From JALSHZ01 sp964614535 (GTDB lineage Bacteria; Pseudomonadota; Gammaproteobacteria; UWMA-0217), in contig CAZTOZ010000060.1 in NCBI GenBank assembly GCA_964614535.1, forward strand, positions 1-19,521: a stretch of DNA of 19,521 nt. Reading direction: 5' to 3'. This document shows, one piece after another, positions 1-7,092 of this stretch. Each line of letters starts with the position of its first letter. Position 1 is the stretch's first letter. Both the position numbers and the translations under genes were made by a program. The notes beneath the pieces are model-generated. The model worked only from the letters and a program-made list of their open reading frames with translations, had not been told where the DNA came from and ran no database searches.

Positions 1-104
1 GCGGCCTTCTCTGCTGCGGCCTTCTCTGCTGCGTCCGTCTCTGCTGCGGCCTTCTCTGCTGCGGCCTTCTCTGCTGCGGCCTTCTCTGCTGCGGCCTTCT
101 CTGC
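1..104 (-). repeat. 15-bp in-frame tandem repeat encoding AEKAA
   Basis: The plus-strand unit gcggccttctctgct recurs from position 1: six full units and a seventh of 14 bases ending at 104. All are identical except the third (31-45, gcgtccgtctctgct), which has two changes and encodes AETDA. Read on the minus strand in the RND frame, each unit gives the pentapeptide Ala-Glu-Lys-Ala-Ala. The array continues beyond the left edge. The unit is a multiple of three, so copy-number change would lengthen or shorten the tail without a frameshift. The near-perfect DNA identity suggests recent expansion by slippage. Confidence 0.95.
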
Positions 105-3100
105 GGCTTCAGTGGCACTCGTCTTTTCGACCGTGACAGCGGACGCCGCCGCGGTCACTCCCTTGGCGGGGCCACCACCGCCACTGCCGCCGCCACCTCC
201 GGACGATGGCGGCGGTGATGCCGGGGGCGGAGAGCCTTTCCCACGTCCAGCGATCTTGCCATACAGCCAGCCGATCAGTTTGAACAGCAACGAGAAGATG
301 CCTTTGACGGCCAGCATCAGGTAGAGGCCGAGAATACCGAGCAAGGCCGAAGTCTTGCCGCGCCCCGTGCCACCATCGTCATCGGAACCACCCGGCTCGC
401 AGCTACCCCCATCCCCATTGCCGTCGCCGTTACCGGCTGGACAGAAGGCCGCCCGCGCGCTGTAGCAACCCAGCGGAATGATGAACAGCGTAAGCGCGGT
501 CGAGACGATGACGCCGAACAACAGTGAAACCGCCATGCCCTGGAAGATGGGGTCGAACAGGATGACGCTGGCGCCACCCACCAGTGCCAATGCGGTGATG
601 ACGATCGGCCGGGTCCGGGTCTGGCAGGCCATGACCACCGCATCGAGCACCGGCATCCCCTCTTCGACCTTGCGCTGCGAGAAGTCCACCAGGAGTATCG
701 AGTTACGCACGATGATCCCGGCCAGGGCGATGAAGCCGATCATCGAGGTGGCGGTGAACTCCGCCCCCATCAGCCAGTGCCCCGGGATGATGCCGACCAG
801 CGTCAGCGGTATCGGCGCCATGATGATCGCCGGCAGAATGAAGTTGCTGAACTCCCCGACGACAAGCATGTAGATCAACACCAGCGCGACCCCGAAGGCA
901 ATGCCCATGTCGCGGAAGGTCTCGTAGGTGACGGTCCACTCGCCGGCCCATTCGAAGCCGGAACGGTTGCTGTGTTTCGGCGGCCCGGTCATCGTGCCCG
1001 AGATCTGGACGCCATCGGGCGCGGTGTAATCCTTCAGCAGTTTTTCTACCTCCATCATGCCGTAGATCGGCGCGGCGAGGTCGCCGACCGTCTCGGCGGT
1101 GACGAATTCGACGGCGCGCAGATCCTTGTGGTAGATGATCGTATCCTGCAGTCGCTGCTTGAAGCGGCCCATCTCCGACAACGGCACGGCCGTTCCCTGT
1201 TGGGTCATCACCGGCAGCTGGCCGATACGGCCAAAGTCGCCCCGCACGGCCAGCGGCGCCTCCATGACGATCGGGGTGACGTCGAGGACGGAGTTGTATT
1301 TGATGTCACCGAGCAGGTAGCCACCCATCGTCATGTCGAGCGTGGTGTTGATGGTGGAGACGGCCACGCCGGCACGCTGTGCCTTCTCGCGATCGACGGC
1401 GAAGTGGTAGGCGTAGTAGGGCTCCGGCATCAGCGTATCGACATCGTCGAGGTGTTCGGCCTTCTCGAACATCTCCATCAGGTCGCGGGCAACGAGACGG
1501 CGGGTGTCGGCATCGGGGCCGTACACCTCGGCCACCACCGATTGCAGCACGGGCGGGCCGGGCGGCATCTCAACCACCTGGATCCGGGCGCCAACCGCCT
1601 TCGCCATCGGCTTGAGGAGTTCCCGCACCTCGTTGGCGATCTCATGGCTGGAGCGGTCACGGTCGTGCTTGTTCAACAGCTGGACCTGGATATCGGCCTC
1701 CCACGGCTGCATCCGCAGATAGTAGTGCCGCACCAAGCCATTGAAATTGAAAGGGGATGCCGTTCCAACGTAAGTCTGCACGGCCACCACTTCGTCGATC
1801 TGGCGCACTTTTTCTGCCAGCTCGCCGACCAGATTGGCCGTATCGGGCAACGCCGTCCCTTCCGGGAAGTTGACGACGACGTTGAACTCGGGCTTGTTGT
1901 CCAGCGGCAGCATCTTCACCTTCACCGCCTTGGTGTAGAACAGAGAGGTGCAAAGGAAGAAGATGGCGAACAAGGCGATCAGAAAGGCCCGCCCCATCCA
2001 GCGATTTTCGATCAATGGCTGAAGCACGCCGCGGTAGAAGCGGCCGAGAAACTCGATCTCCCTTTTCTCTTTCTCCTCGGCGCGATGCAGCACGGCCATG
2101 CTGGGACGAATCTTCATCGCCAGCCACGGCGTGAACACGAACGCGGCAAACAGCGAGAACACCATCGCCACGCTGCCGAGCATCGGAATCGGCGCCATGT
2201 ACGGCCCCATCATCCCGCGCACGGCCGCCATCGGCAGCAACGCGGCCACGACGGTGAAGGTCGCGAGAATCGTCGGGTTGCCGACCTCGGCCACCGCATC
2301 GATCGTCGTCTCCGTGTCGATCCACCCCTTTTCCAACCATCGCCGGTAGATGTTCTCCAGCACCACGACCGCATCGTCCACCAGGATCCCGATGGAGAAG
2401 ATCAGCGCGAACAGACTGACACGGTCGATGGTGAAACCCATCACCAGCGCCATGAAGACGGTGAACAGAATGACGATCGGCACCACGATGACGACCACGA
2501 CACCGGCTCGCCAGCCGAGGAAGAACCAGACCAGCAACACCACCGCGCCGGTGGCGACGAACAGCTTGAAGATCAACTCGTTGACCTTCTCCTGCGCGGT
2601 CTCCCCGTAGTTCCGGGTCACCGCCACGTGCACATTGTCGGGAATCAGCGAACCCTTGAGCTCGTCCACCAGCTCCAGGATCTGCTCGGCGACGGTGACA
2701 CCGTTGGTGCCTTTCTTCTTGGCGATGGCCAGGGTCACCGCCGGCGCGCCGTTGGCCTCTACGCCCGATTCATTGGCCGCGCCGGTATAGTAGGTCACGA
2801 TCGACTTGGCATCCCCCGGGCCACGCTTGACCTCGGCCACGTCCCGCAGATAGACCGGACGGCCATTGCTCTGGCCGACCAGCAGACGGTTGAGATCCTC
2901 CTCGGTGCGGAGAAAGGAGCCGCTGTAGACCGTGGCGAGTTCACCGTCCGCCTCGGTATCGCCCACCTTCGCCTCGGTGTTGGCGGCCTGGATGGTGCGG
3001 GCGATGTGTTGCGGCGTGATACCGAAACCGGCGAGTTTCTCCGGGAAGACATGCACCGTCATCTGCTCGCGGCGGCCGGAGACGACGAACCCCTGGGAGG

Positions 3101-3656
3101 TATTGGGGATCTGCTTGATGTGCTTTTTCAGATCGAGGGCGATCAACCGCAGCGACGAGTCGGGCACCTCGTCCGACCACAGCGTGAGCGTCACCAGCGG
3201 TACATCGTCGACCCCCTTTGGCTTCACCAGCGGCTGACTGACGCCGGGCGGGATCTTGTCCATATTGGAGGCCAACTTGTCGTAGAGCTTGACCAGTGAC
3301 GGCTCCATCTCCTCGCCGACGATGAATTGCACGGTGACGATGGCCTGGTCGCGCATGGAGGCGGAGTAGACATGATCGACCCCCTTGATCTCCATCATGA
3401 TCTGTTCCAGCGGCACCGCCACCTGATTGACCACCTGCTCGGCGCTGGCGCCCGGATACTGGACGAAGACATCGACCATCGGCACCGAGATCTGCGGGTC
3501 TTCCTGGCGTGGCGTGGCAATGAGCCCGACGATCCCGAGCAGAAAAAAGCCAACCAGCAGTAGCGGGGTCAGCGGCGAGTGAATGAACTGCTTTGCCAGA
3601 CCACCGGCAAGACCGATATGCGCGTCGTTCTGATGTTCTAAGTCTTGGTTTTCCAT
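1..3656 (-). CDS. RND efflux pump permease (AcrB-like), partial, with extended repeat-bearing C-terminus
   Basis: Inner-membrane proton-driven exporter of the AcrB/HAE type, acting with the adaptor encoded just upstream. I translated it from the sequence: the ATG at 3656 opens a frame that stays open to the left edge (about 1218 codons visible, no stop). The start reads MENQDLEHQNDAHIGLAGG, followed by the first membrane helix and the typical ATPRQEDPQI segment. The TM4 proton-relay motif LVDDAVVVLEN is present, with the Asp pair at residues 427-428. The usual RND core ends near residue 1070, where family members normally stop (about 1020-1070). Here the same frame continues through a Cys/Gly/Asp loop (from 1072), a hydrophobic segment (about 1102-1137), a Pro/Ser/Gly linker and AEKAA repeats from about 1183. 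I see no strong ribosome binding site. Substrate is unknown. The family call is secure; the end lies outside the window. Confidence 0.9.
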   Translation of the reverse strand, partial: MENQDLEHQNDAHIGLAGGLAKQFIHSPLTPLLLVGFFLLGIVGLIATPRQEDPQISVPMVDVFVQYPGASAEQVVNQVAVPLEQIMMEIKGVDHVYSASMRDQAIVTVQFIVGEEMEPSLVKLYDKLASNMDKIPPGVSQPLVKPKGVDDVPLVTLTLWSDEVPDSSLRLIALDLKKHIKQIPNTSQGFVVSGRREQMTVHVFPEKLAGFGITPQHIARTIQAANTEAKVGDTEADGELATVYSGSFLRTEEDLNRLLVGQSNGRPVYLRDVAEVKRGPGDAKSIVTYYTGAANESGVEANGAPAVTLAIAKKKGTNGVTVAEQILELVDELKGSLIPDNVHVAVTRNYGETAQEKVNELIFKLFVATGAVVLLVWFFLGWRAGVVVVIVVPIVILFTVFMALVMGFTIDRVSLFALIFSIGILVDDAVVVLENIYRRWLEKGWIDTETTIDAVAEVGNPTILATFTVVAALLPMAAVRGMMGPYMAPIPMLGSVAMVFSLFAAFVFTPWLAMKIRPSMAVLHRAEEKEKREIEFLGRFYRGVLQPLIENRWMGRAFLIALFAIFFLCTSLFYTKAVKVKMLPLDNKPEFNVVVNFPEGTALPDTANLVGELAEKVRQIDEVVAVQTYVGTASPFNFNGLVRHYYLRMQPWEADIQVQLLNKHDRDRSSHEIANEVRELLKPMAKAVGARIQVVEMPPGPPVLQSVVAEVYGPDADTRRLVARDLMEMFEKAEHLDDVDTLMPEPYYAYHFAVDREKAQRAGVAVSTINTTLDMTMGGYLLGDIKYNSVLDVTPIVMEAPLAVRGDFGRIGQLPVMTQQGTAVPLSEMGRFKQRLQDTIIYHKDLRAVEFVTAETVGDLAAPIYGMMEVEKLLKDYTAPDGVQISGTMTGPPKHSNRSGFEWAGEWTVTYETFRDMGIAFGVALVLIYMLVVGEFSNFILPAIIMAPIPLTLVGIIPGHWLMGAEFTATSMIGFIALAGIIVRNSILLVDFSQRKVEEGMPVLDAVVMACQTRTRPIVITALALVGGASVILFDPIFQGMAVSLLFGVIVSTALTLFIIPLGCYSARAAFCPAGNGDGNGDGGSCEPGGSDDDGGTGRGKTSALLGILGLYLMLAVKGIFSLLFKLIGWLYGKIAGRGKGSPPPASPPPSSGGGGGSGGGGPAKGVTAAASAVTVEKTSATEAAEKAAAEKAAAEKAAAEKAAAETDAAEKAAAEKA

Positions 3657-3684
3657 AGCATCGGATTCGTTATTTGCTGGTCGG

Positions 3685-3701
3685 CGCAAGCACCGCTTGC
3701 G
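3685..3701 (-). other. Hairpin between adaptor and RND genes
   Basis: CGCAAGC (3685-3691) and GCTTGCG (3695-3701) form a perfect 7-bp stem with the 3-base loop ACC. It sits in the 72-bp gap between the adaptor stop (3729) and the RND start (3656). No U-tract follows on the minus strand, so it is not a clear terminator. It could stabilise the upstream mRNA or reduce read-through into the pump gene. The structure is visible; the role is inference. Confidence 0.45.
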
Positions 3702-3728
3702 TCGCTCACTGCGGCAATGCCACCGCGA

Positions 3729-4886
3729 CTATTCGGCATCCTCGTGAATCGGCTTGCCCGGCACCCAACCAGACCCCACCCCGGAAGGCGGATTGTCGAC
3801 GATGCGCTGCCCCGCCTTGATGCCGGAGAGCACCTCGATCATGCCATTGCCCAGGCGCTGGCCAAGACGGACCATGCGCACGCTCGATCCACCATCGGGG
3901 TTGATGACCAGCACGGCCGGCAGGCTGCGCCCGCGGATCAGCGCGGACTCGGGGATCACCACTTCGTCCGACTCACCAGTACCGCCCTGCGGGATCCGCA
4001 GCTCCGCGTACATACCCGGCGACGCATTGACGCCCTTGGGCAGATCGAACTTCACCCGGACGGTGTGATTGACCTCGTCGGCCATCGGATAGATCTGCGC
4101 CACCCGCACCTTCACCGCCTCGCCGTTGTCCAGCAGCGCCGGCACCAGCATCCCCTTCTTCAAACTGTGAATGAGGCGATAGGGCACATCCGACTGCACC
4201 CGCAGATAGTCCACGTGGCCATACTTGACCAGCGGCATACCGGGTTGGACGGTGTCCCCCACCTCGACCATCTTCTTGAGGATGATGCCGTCGAACGGCG
4301 CGACCGACTTGGCGTCGCGGATCTTGGTGTCGATCTCCTGCAGCGCCGACTGCGCCTGCATCAACGCCGCCTGTGCCTGATTGACCTGGGTCAGCGCGGA
4401 GTAGAGGTCGGCATGGCGCTCGAGATCGGGCTCGCCGTAGCCCATCATGTCGCCGATCTCGCGGCTGAACATATTGTCCATCATGATCGGCAGGCCGAAG
4501 CCCGGCATCGACGACGGGCTTTCGCTGCGCGGTGAGATCAGCTCCCGGTTGTACTGCACCCGGGCGTTCTGCAGCGCGGCCTGGGCGTTGGCGATCTGGG
4601 CCTGAATGGCCTGACGCTTGGCCAGCAGATCGTCGTCGTCGATGGCCACCAGCACGTCACCCTGACGAAAGCGGTCACCCTCGGTGCCGGCGATCATCTC
4701 CACCCGGCCGGGAATCTGCGCCGTCAGCGTCACCTCCTTGAACGGTATGACCGTGCCACTGACCGTTGCCGTTCGCTGCCCCTCACCGGCCTGAACCGTG
4801 ACGATCTGGCTTTCGGCTGCCTGCAGGGCGGGGATGGTGAGCACTGCGCCCAGAATCAGGTGCAATAACTTGTGGTGACGCCTCAT
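3729..4886 (-). CDS. RND periplasmic adaptor (membrane fusion protein, HlyD/AcrA family) with Met-rich hairpin insert
   Basis: Periplasmic adaptor linking an RND pump to an outer-membrane channel. From the ATG at 4886 (385 aa) the protein begins with a signal peptide, MRRHHKLLHLILGAVLTIPA, with likely cleavage near LQA-AES. It continues with a biotinyl-lipoyl-like half (VEMIAGTEGDRFRQGDVLVAI), an alpha-helical hairpin rich in Gln and Ala, the second lipoyl half (APFDGIILKKMVEVGDTVQPG) and beta-barrel domains. The hairpin holds an unusual insert, residues about 120-155, with Met at 127, 135, 136, 139, 147 and 148. I chose 4886 because AGGA lies 8 bases upstream and the signal peptide then starts cleanly. 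In-frame ATGs at 4901 and 4922 and a GTG at 4937 would only lengthen the n-region. The RND permease follows 72 bp downstream. No outer-membrane channel gene is in the window. Confidence 0.9.
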   Translation of the reverse strand: MRRHHKLLHLILGAVLTIPALQAAESQIVTVQAGEGQRTATVSGTVIPFKEVTLTAQIPGRVEMIAGTEGDRFRQGDVLVAIDDDDLLAKRQAIQAQIANAQAALQNARVQYNRELISPRSESPSSMPGFGLPIMMDNMFSREIGDMMGYGEPDLERHADLYSALTQVNQAQAALMQAQSALQEIDTKIRDAKSVAPFDGIILKKMVEVGDTVQPGMPLVKYGHVDYLRVQSDVPYRLIHSLKKGMLVPALLDNGEAVKVRVAQIYPMADEVNHTVRVKFDLPKGVNASPGMYAELRIPQGGTGESDEVVIPESALIRGRSLPAVLVINPDGGSSVRMVRLGQRLGNGMIEVLSGIKAGQRIVDNPPSGVGSGWVPGKPIHEDAE

Positions 4887-5002
4887 CGCGCTTTTCCTCA
4901 TCAATTTCGATTTCAGCCCCATTTGCCTGCGGGCCACTCAAAACCAAACGCTGTCGAAACCACCCGACCGCAAGCCGGGCCCTCGGTCTGTCCGACAGTC
5001 CG

Positions 5003-5470
5003 TCAGTGACGGCGGCTGCGCCTGTGCGCCTCGGCCATCAGCATGAAACTCTTCTTGAACGATTCCGCCATCAGCGGATCCTTGATCATTGCGGGGTAGT
5101 TCCCGCGTCTGAACTGCAGCGAACGGGTGGTAAAGGCCATGCCCAGCGCAAACAGCCCCGGCGGATCGTTGAGCCAGCGCTCCCACTGCTGCCTGTCGGC
5201 ACGCAGATCCCAGTCGGGGTCGTCGTCGCTGCTGGTGGCGACCTCCTGCACCGCGCCGTTGCGAATCACCAGAAACGCTCTCGGCGCCTCCTCGTCGACG
5301 AGGCCGAAGGCGACGATCGAATCGAACCGGGCCGCCCGCAACTGCTCAGCCAGGCCGTCCTTCCGGTTCCACTGCTCCTTCAAATGGTCCAGCCAATCCT
5401 TGGAGAATACGGCCGATCCTTGCACAGCATTTTCATCATGTAACATTCTGCTGTCCGCAGCAATACTCAT
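5003..5470 (-). CDS. Small SCP2-like (sterol/lipid carrier-like) protein, first gene of the RND operon
   Basis: 155-residue protein, no signal peptide or membrane helix. The middle has beta-rich segments (DSIVAFGLVDE, RAFLVIRNGAVQEV), then an Asp/Trp-rich stretch (DDDPDWDLRADRQQWERWL). The C-terminal half (PPGLFALGMAFTTRSLQFRRGNYPAMIKD, shown here only as landmarks of one segment) and its helix resemble the SCP2 sterol-carrier fold, in which a hydrophobic pocket binds lipid or acyl groups. The call is from pattern recognition, not a profile search. It opens the operon: 116 bp precede the adaptor start and a sigma-54-like promoter lies about 50 bp upstream. The ATG at 5470 has no good ribosome site. 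An ATG at 5446, with GGA 7 bases upstream, is an alternative start. Position next to an exporter suggests binding of a hydrophobic substrate, but that is inference. Confidence 0.65.
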   Translation of the reverse strand: MSIAADSRMLHDENAVQGSAVFSKDWLDHLKEQWNRKDGLAEQLRAARFDSIVAFGLVDEEAPRAFLVIRNGAVQEVATSSDDDPDWDLRADRQQWERWLNDPPGLFALGMAFTTRSLQFRRGNYPAMIKDPLMAESFKKSFMLMAEAHRRSRRH

Positions 5471-5529
5471 ACCGGAAACACTATCGCTTGTTTTTCAATG
5501 ACTTGGGGTAACACGATTAGGCGGCTTGT

Positions 5530-5545
5530 TGCAATGCCGGAGCCC
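5530..5545 (-). promoter_or_regulatory. Candidate sigma-54 (-24/-12) promoter for the SCP2-adaptor-RND operon
   Basis: Read on the minus strand the bases are GGGCTCCGGCATTGCA. Against the sigma-54 consensus TGGCAC-N5-TTGCA, the -12 box TTGCA is perfect and the -24 box matches 4 of 6. The essential GG (5544-5543) and GC (5532-5531) are separated by exactly 10 bp. Transcription would start near 5518-5520, about 50 bases before the SCP2-like gene. Support comes from the divergent sigma-54 activator gene and the upstream TGCAAC array. The match is imperfect, so confidence is moderate. Confidence 0.5.
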
Positions 5546-5560
5546 GGACGCGGGATTGAA

Positions 5561-5577
5561 TCACGGCAACCCCGTGA
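5561..5577. other. Short inverted repeat between promoter and enhancer array
   Basis: TCACGG (5561-5566) and CCGTGA (5572-5577) are perfect inverted arms around CAACC. It lies between the sigma-54-like promoter and the TGCAAC array, where a second regulator or an architectural protein could bind. No known operator was recognised. Confidence 0.35.
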
Positions 5578-5596
5578 ACTGACTCACATTTTGCCG

Positions 5597-5646
5597 TGCA
5601 ACACCGTTGCAACAACACTTGCAACACAATGCAACGCCGCTGCATC
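5597..5646. promoter_or_regulatory. Helically phased TGCAAC repeat array, candidate enhancer (UAS)
   Basis: TGCAAC occurs at 5597, 5608, 5620 and 5630, and TGCATC at 5641; spacings are 11, 12, 10 and 11 bp, about one helical turn. The site at 5606-5613 is the perfect palindrome GTTGCAAC. TGCAAC-ACC-GTTGCA (5597-5611) is an inverted repeat with a 3-bp spacer. The array ends just before the likely start of the divergent sigma-54 activator and lies about 50-115 bp upstream of the sigma-54-like promoter, the usual distance for an enhancer. Binding by that activator is inferred. Confidence 0.6.
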
Positions 5647-5655
5647 ATGTCGCCC

Positions 5656-7011
5656 ATGACAACCGCCGCAAACCCGGTTCCCGCCCTGACGCTCGACAAC
5701 ATCAAACCCGTGCTGGAACGGATAGTTTCCTTTATCGATGAAGGAGTTATCATCGCCAGCGTGGAGGGCCAGGTTCTGTACCATAACCCCTCGAGCATCG
5801 AATTGCTGAACCTACCTGGGGACAACCCTATAGAAACCCTGGCCGACCTCAACGGTTTCAACCTGCAGGCCGCGCTCGACAACCTCGACGACGAAACCGG
5901 CAACCCCAACCAGATCAGCCGCTTTCGGCGCTTCAGCCACCAATACAGCGACGCGGAGAATCTCCGCATCATCGAATTCAGCACCGGCTTGGTCTCGCTG
6001 GAGGACGGCAACACGCGGCTGCGGCTGGTGCTGTTGTCGGATCGCACCGAACAGCTGCAACTCGACTCGATTCTCCACAGCCGCAACCATTTCGGCATCA
6101 TCACCAGCGACCCGGTGATGCAACGGCTGATCGCCCGCGCCCACCAGGTGGCCAACGCCCGCGCGGCGGTATTGTTGCAAGGCGAATCGGGCACCGGCAA
6201 GACGCTGTTTGCAAGGATGATCCACCAATTGGGCAGCCGGGCACAGGGGCCGTTCGTCGAGGTCAATTGCAGCGCAATCCCCGAAGGACTCGTCGAATCA
6301 GAGCTTTTCGGCCACGTCCGCGGTGCCTTCACCGGCGCAACCCAGGACCGCCGAGGGCGTTTCCAGGCAGCCGACGGCGGGACGCTTTTTCTCGACGAAA
6401 TCGGCGAGATTCCGCTCCACCTGCAGGCCAAACTGCTGCGCGCCGTCCAGGAGCAGCGCTTCGAACCGGTCGGTTCCGATCAGACGGTGCAGGTGGACGT
6501 GCGCATCATCACCGCCTGCAACCGCCGACTGCGGGACATGGTGCAGGACGACGACTTCCGCACCGACCTCTACTACCGCCTCGCGGTGGTCTCGCTGGAG
6601 CTGCCGCCACTGCGCGAGCGCCCAGGCGACATTCCGCTGCTGGCCCGCCATTTCATCCAGCGTTTCGCCCGTTTCGGCTATCCCGGTGACATCGAGCTGA
6701 CGGCACCGGCACGCCGGCTGCTGCTCTCTTACCACTGGCCCGGCAATGTGCGGGAACTGGAGAATGCCATCGAACACGGCATCATTTGCGCGGTCTCCGG
6801 GAAGATTCGGGTGGAGTCGCTACCACCCCATCTCACCGAGGCGGTCCAGGCCAATCTCGCCCCCGCCACACCGGACGAATCGGCCTCGGAGCGGGAGACC
6901 ATTCTCGCCGCACTGCAACAGGCCAGGGGTGTGCGCAGCGCGGCCGCCGCCGCCCTTGGCATCGACCGCAGCACCCTGTGGCGCAAAATGAAAAAACTGG
7001 GGATTCAGTAG
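5656..7011 (+). CDS. Sigma-54-dependent enhancer-binding transcriptional regulator (PAS-like, AAA+, Fis HTH)
   Basis: Activator that remodels sigma-54 RNA polymerase using ATP. Counting from the ATG at 5656 (451 aa), an N-terminal PAS-like sensor spans about 12-125 (FIDEGVIIASVEGQVLYHNP). The AAA+ core has Walker A GESGTGKT from residue 176, the sigma-54 contact loop GAFTGA at 223-228 and Walker B LFLDEIGE with Asp247-Glu248. WPGNVRELENAIEHG follows, and a C-terminal Fis-type helix-turn-helix ends the protein (AAAALGIDRSTLWRKMKKLG). There is no phospho-receiver domain, so control is probably by a ligand or signal at the PAS-like domain. The frame is open upstream to a GTG at 5596, with ATGs at 5629 and 5647. 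None has a clear ribosome site, and the upstream extension overlaps the TGCAAC array and would encode Cys/Asn-rich sequence, so a start at 5647 or 5656 is preferred. It is divergent from the RND operon, its likely target. Confidence 0.93.
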   Translation: MTTAANPVPALTLDNIKPVLERIVSFIDEGVIIASVEGQVLYHNPSSIELLNLPGDNPIETLADLNGFNLQAALDNLDDETGNPNQISRFRRFSHQYSDAENLRIIEFSTGLVSLEDGNTRLRLVLLSDRTEQLQLDSILHSRNHFGIITSDPVMQRLIARAHQVANARAAVLLQGESGTGKTLFARMIHQLGSRAQGPFVEVNCSAIPEGLVESELFGHVRGAFTGATQDRRGRFQAADGGTLFLDEIGEIPLHLQAKLLRAVQEQRFEPVGSDQTVQVDVRIITACNRRLRDMVQDDDFRTDLYYRLAVVSLELPPLRERPGDIPLLARHFIQRFARFGYPGDIELTAPARRLLLSYHWPGNVRELENAIEHGIICAVSGKIRVESLPPHLTEAVQANLAPATPDESASERETILAALQQARGVRSAAAAALGIDRSTLWRKMKKLGIQ

Positions 7012-7092
7012 CCGGCATCACCGCCCGGCGGTTGCCATCGACCCGCGTATCTGTCAGTTTCGCTCCGGTATCCCCCGCACCGAGCAGACCGC

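Noticed and set aside
9..104. CRISPR-like array
   Set aside because: The 15-bp units are directly adjacent with no spacers and lie in frame in the RND gene.
777..3299. 840-codon open frame on the plus strand
   Set aside because: It is antisense to the RND permease, is dominated by His, Arg, Asp and Gln, and has no domain; it is a GC-driven mirror of the conserved minus-strand frame.
5517..6431. 304-codon minus-strand frame over the sigma-54 regulator gene
   Set aside because: Ser/Arg/Leu-rich antisense shadow, and it would run through the promoter and array region.
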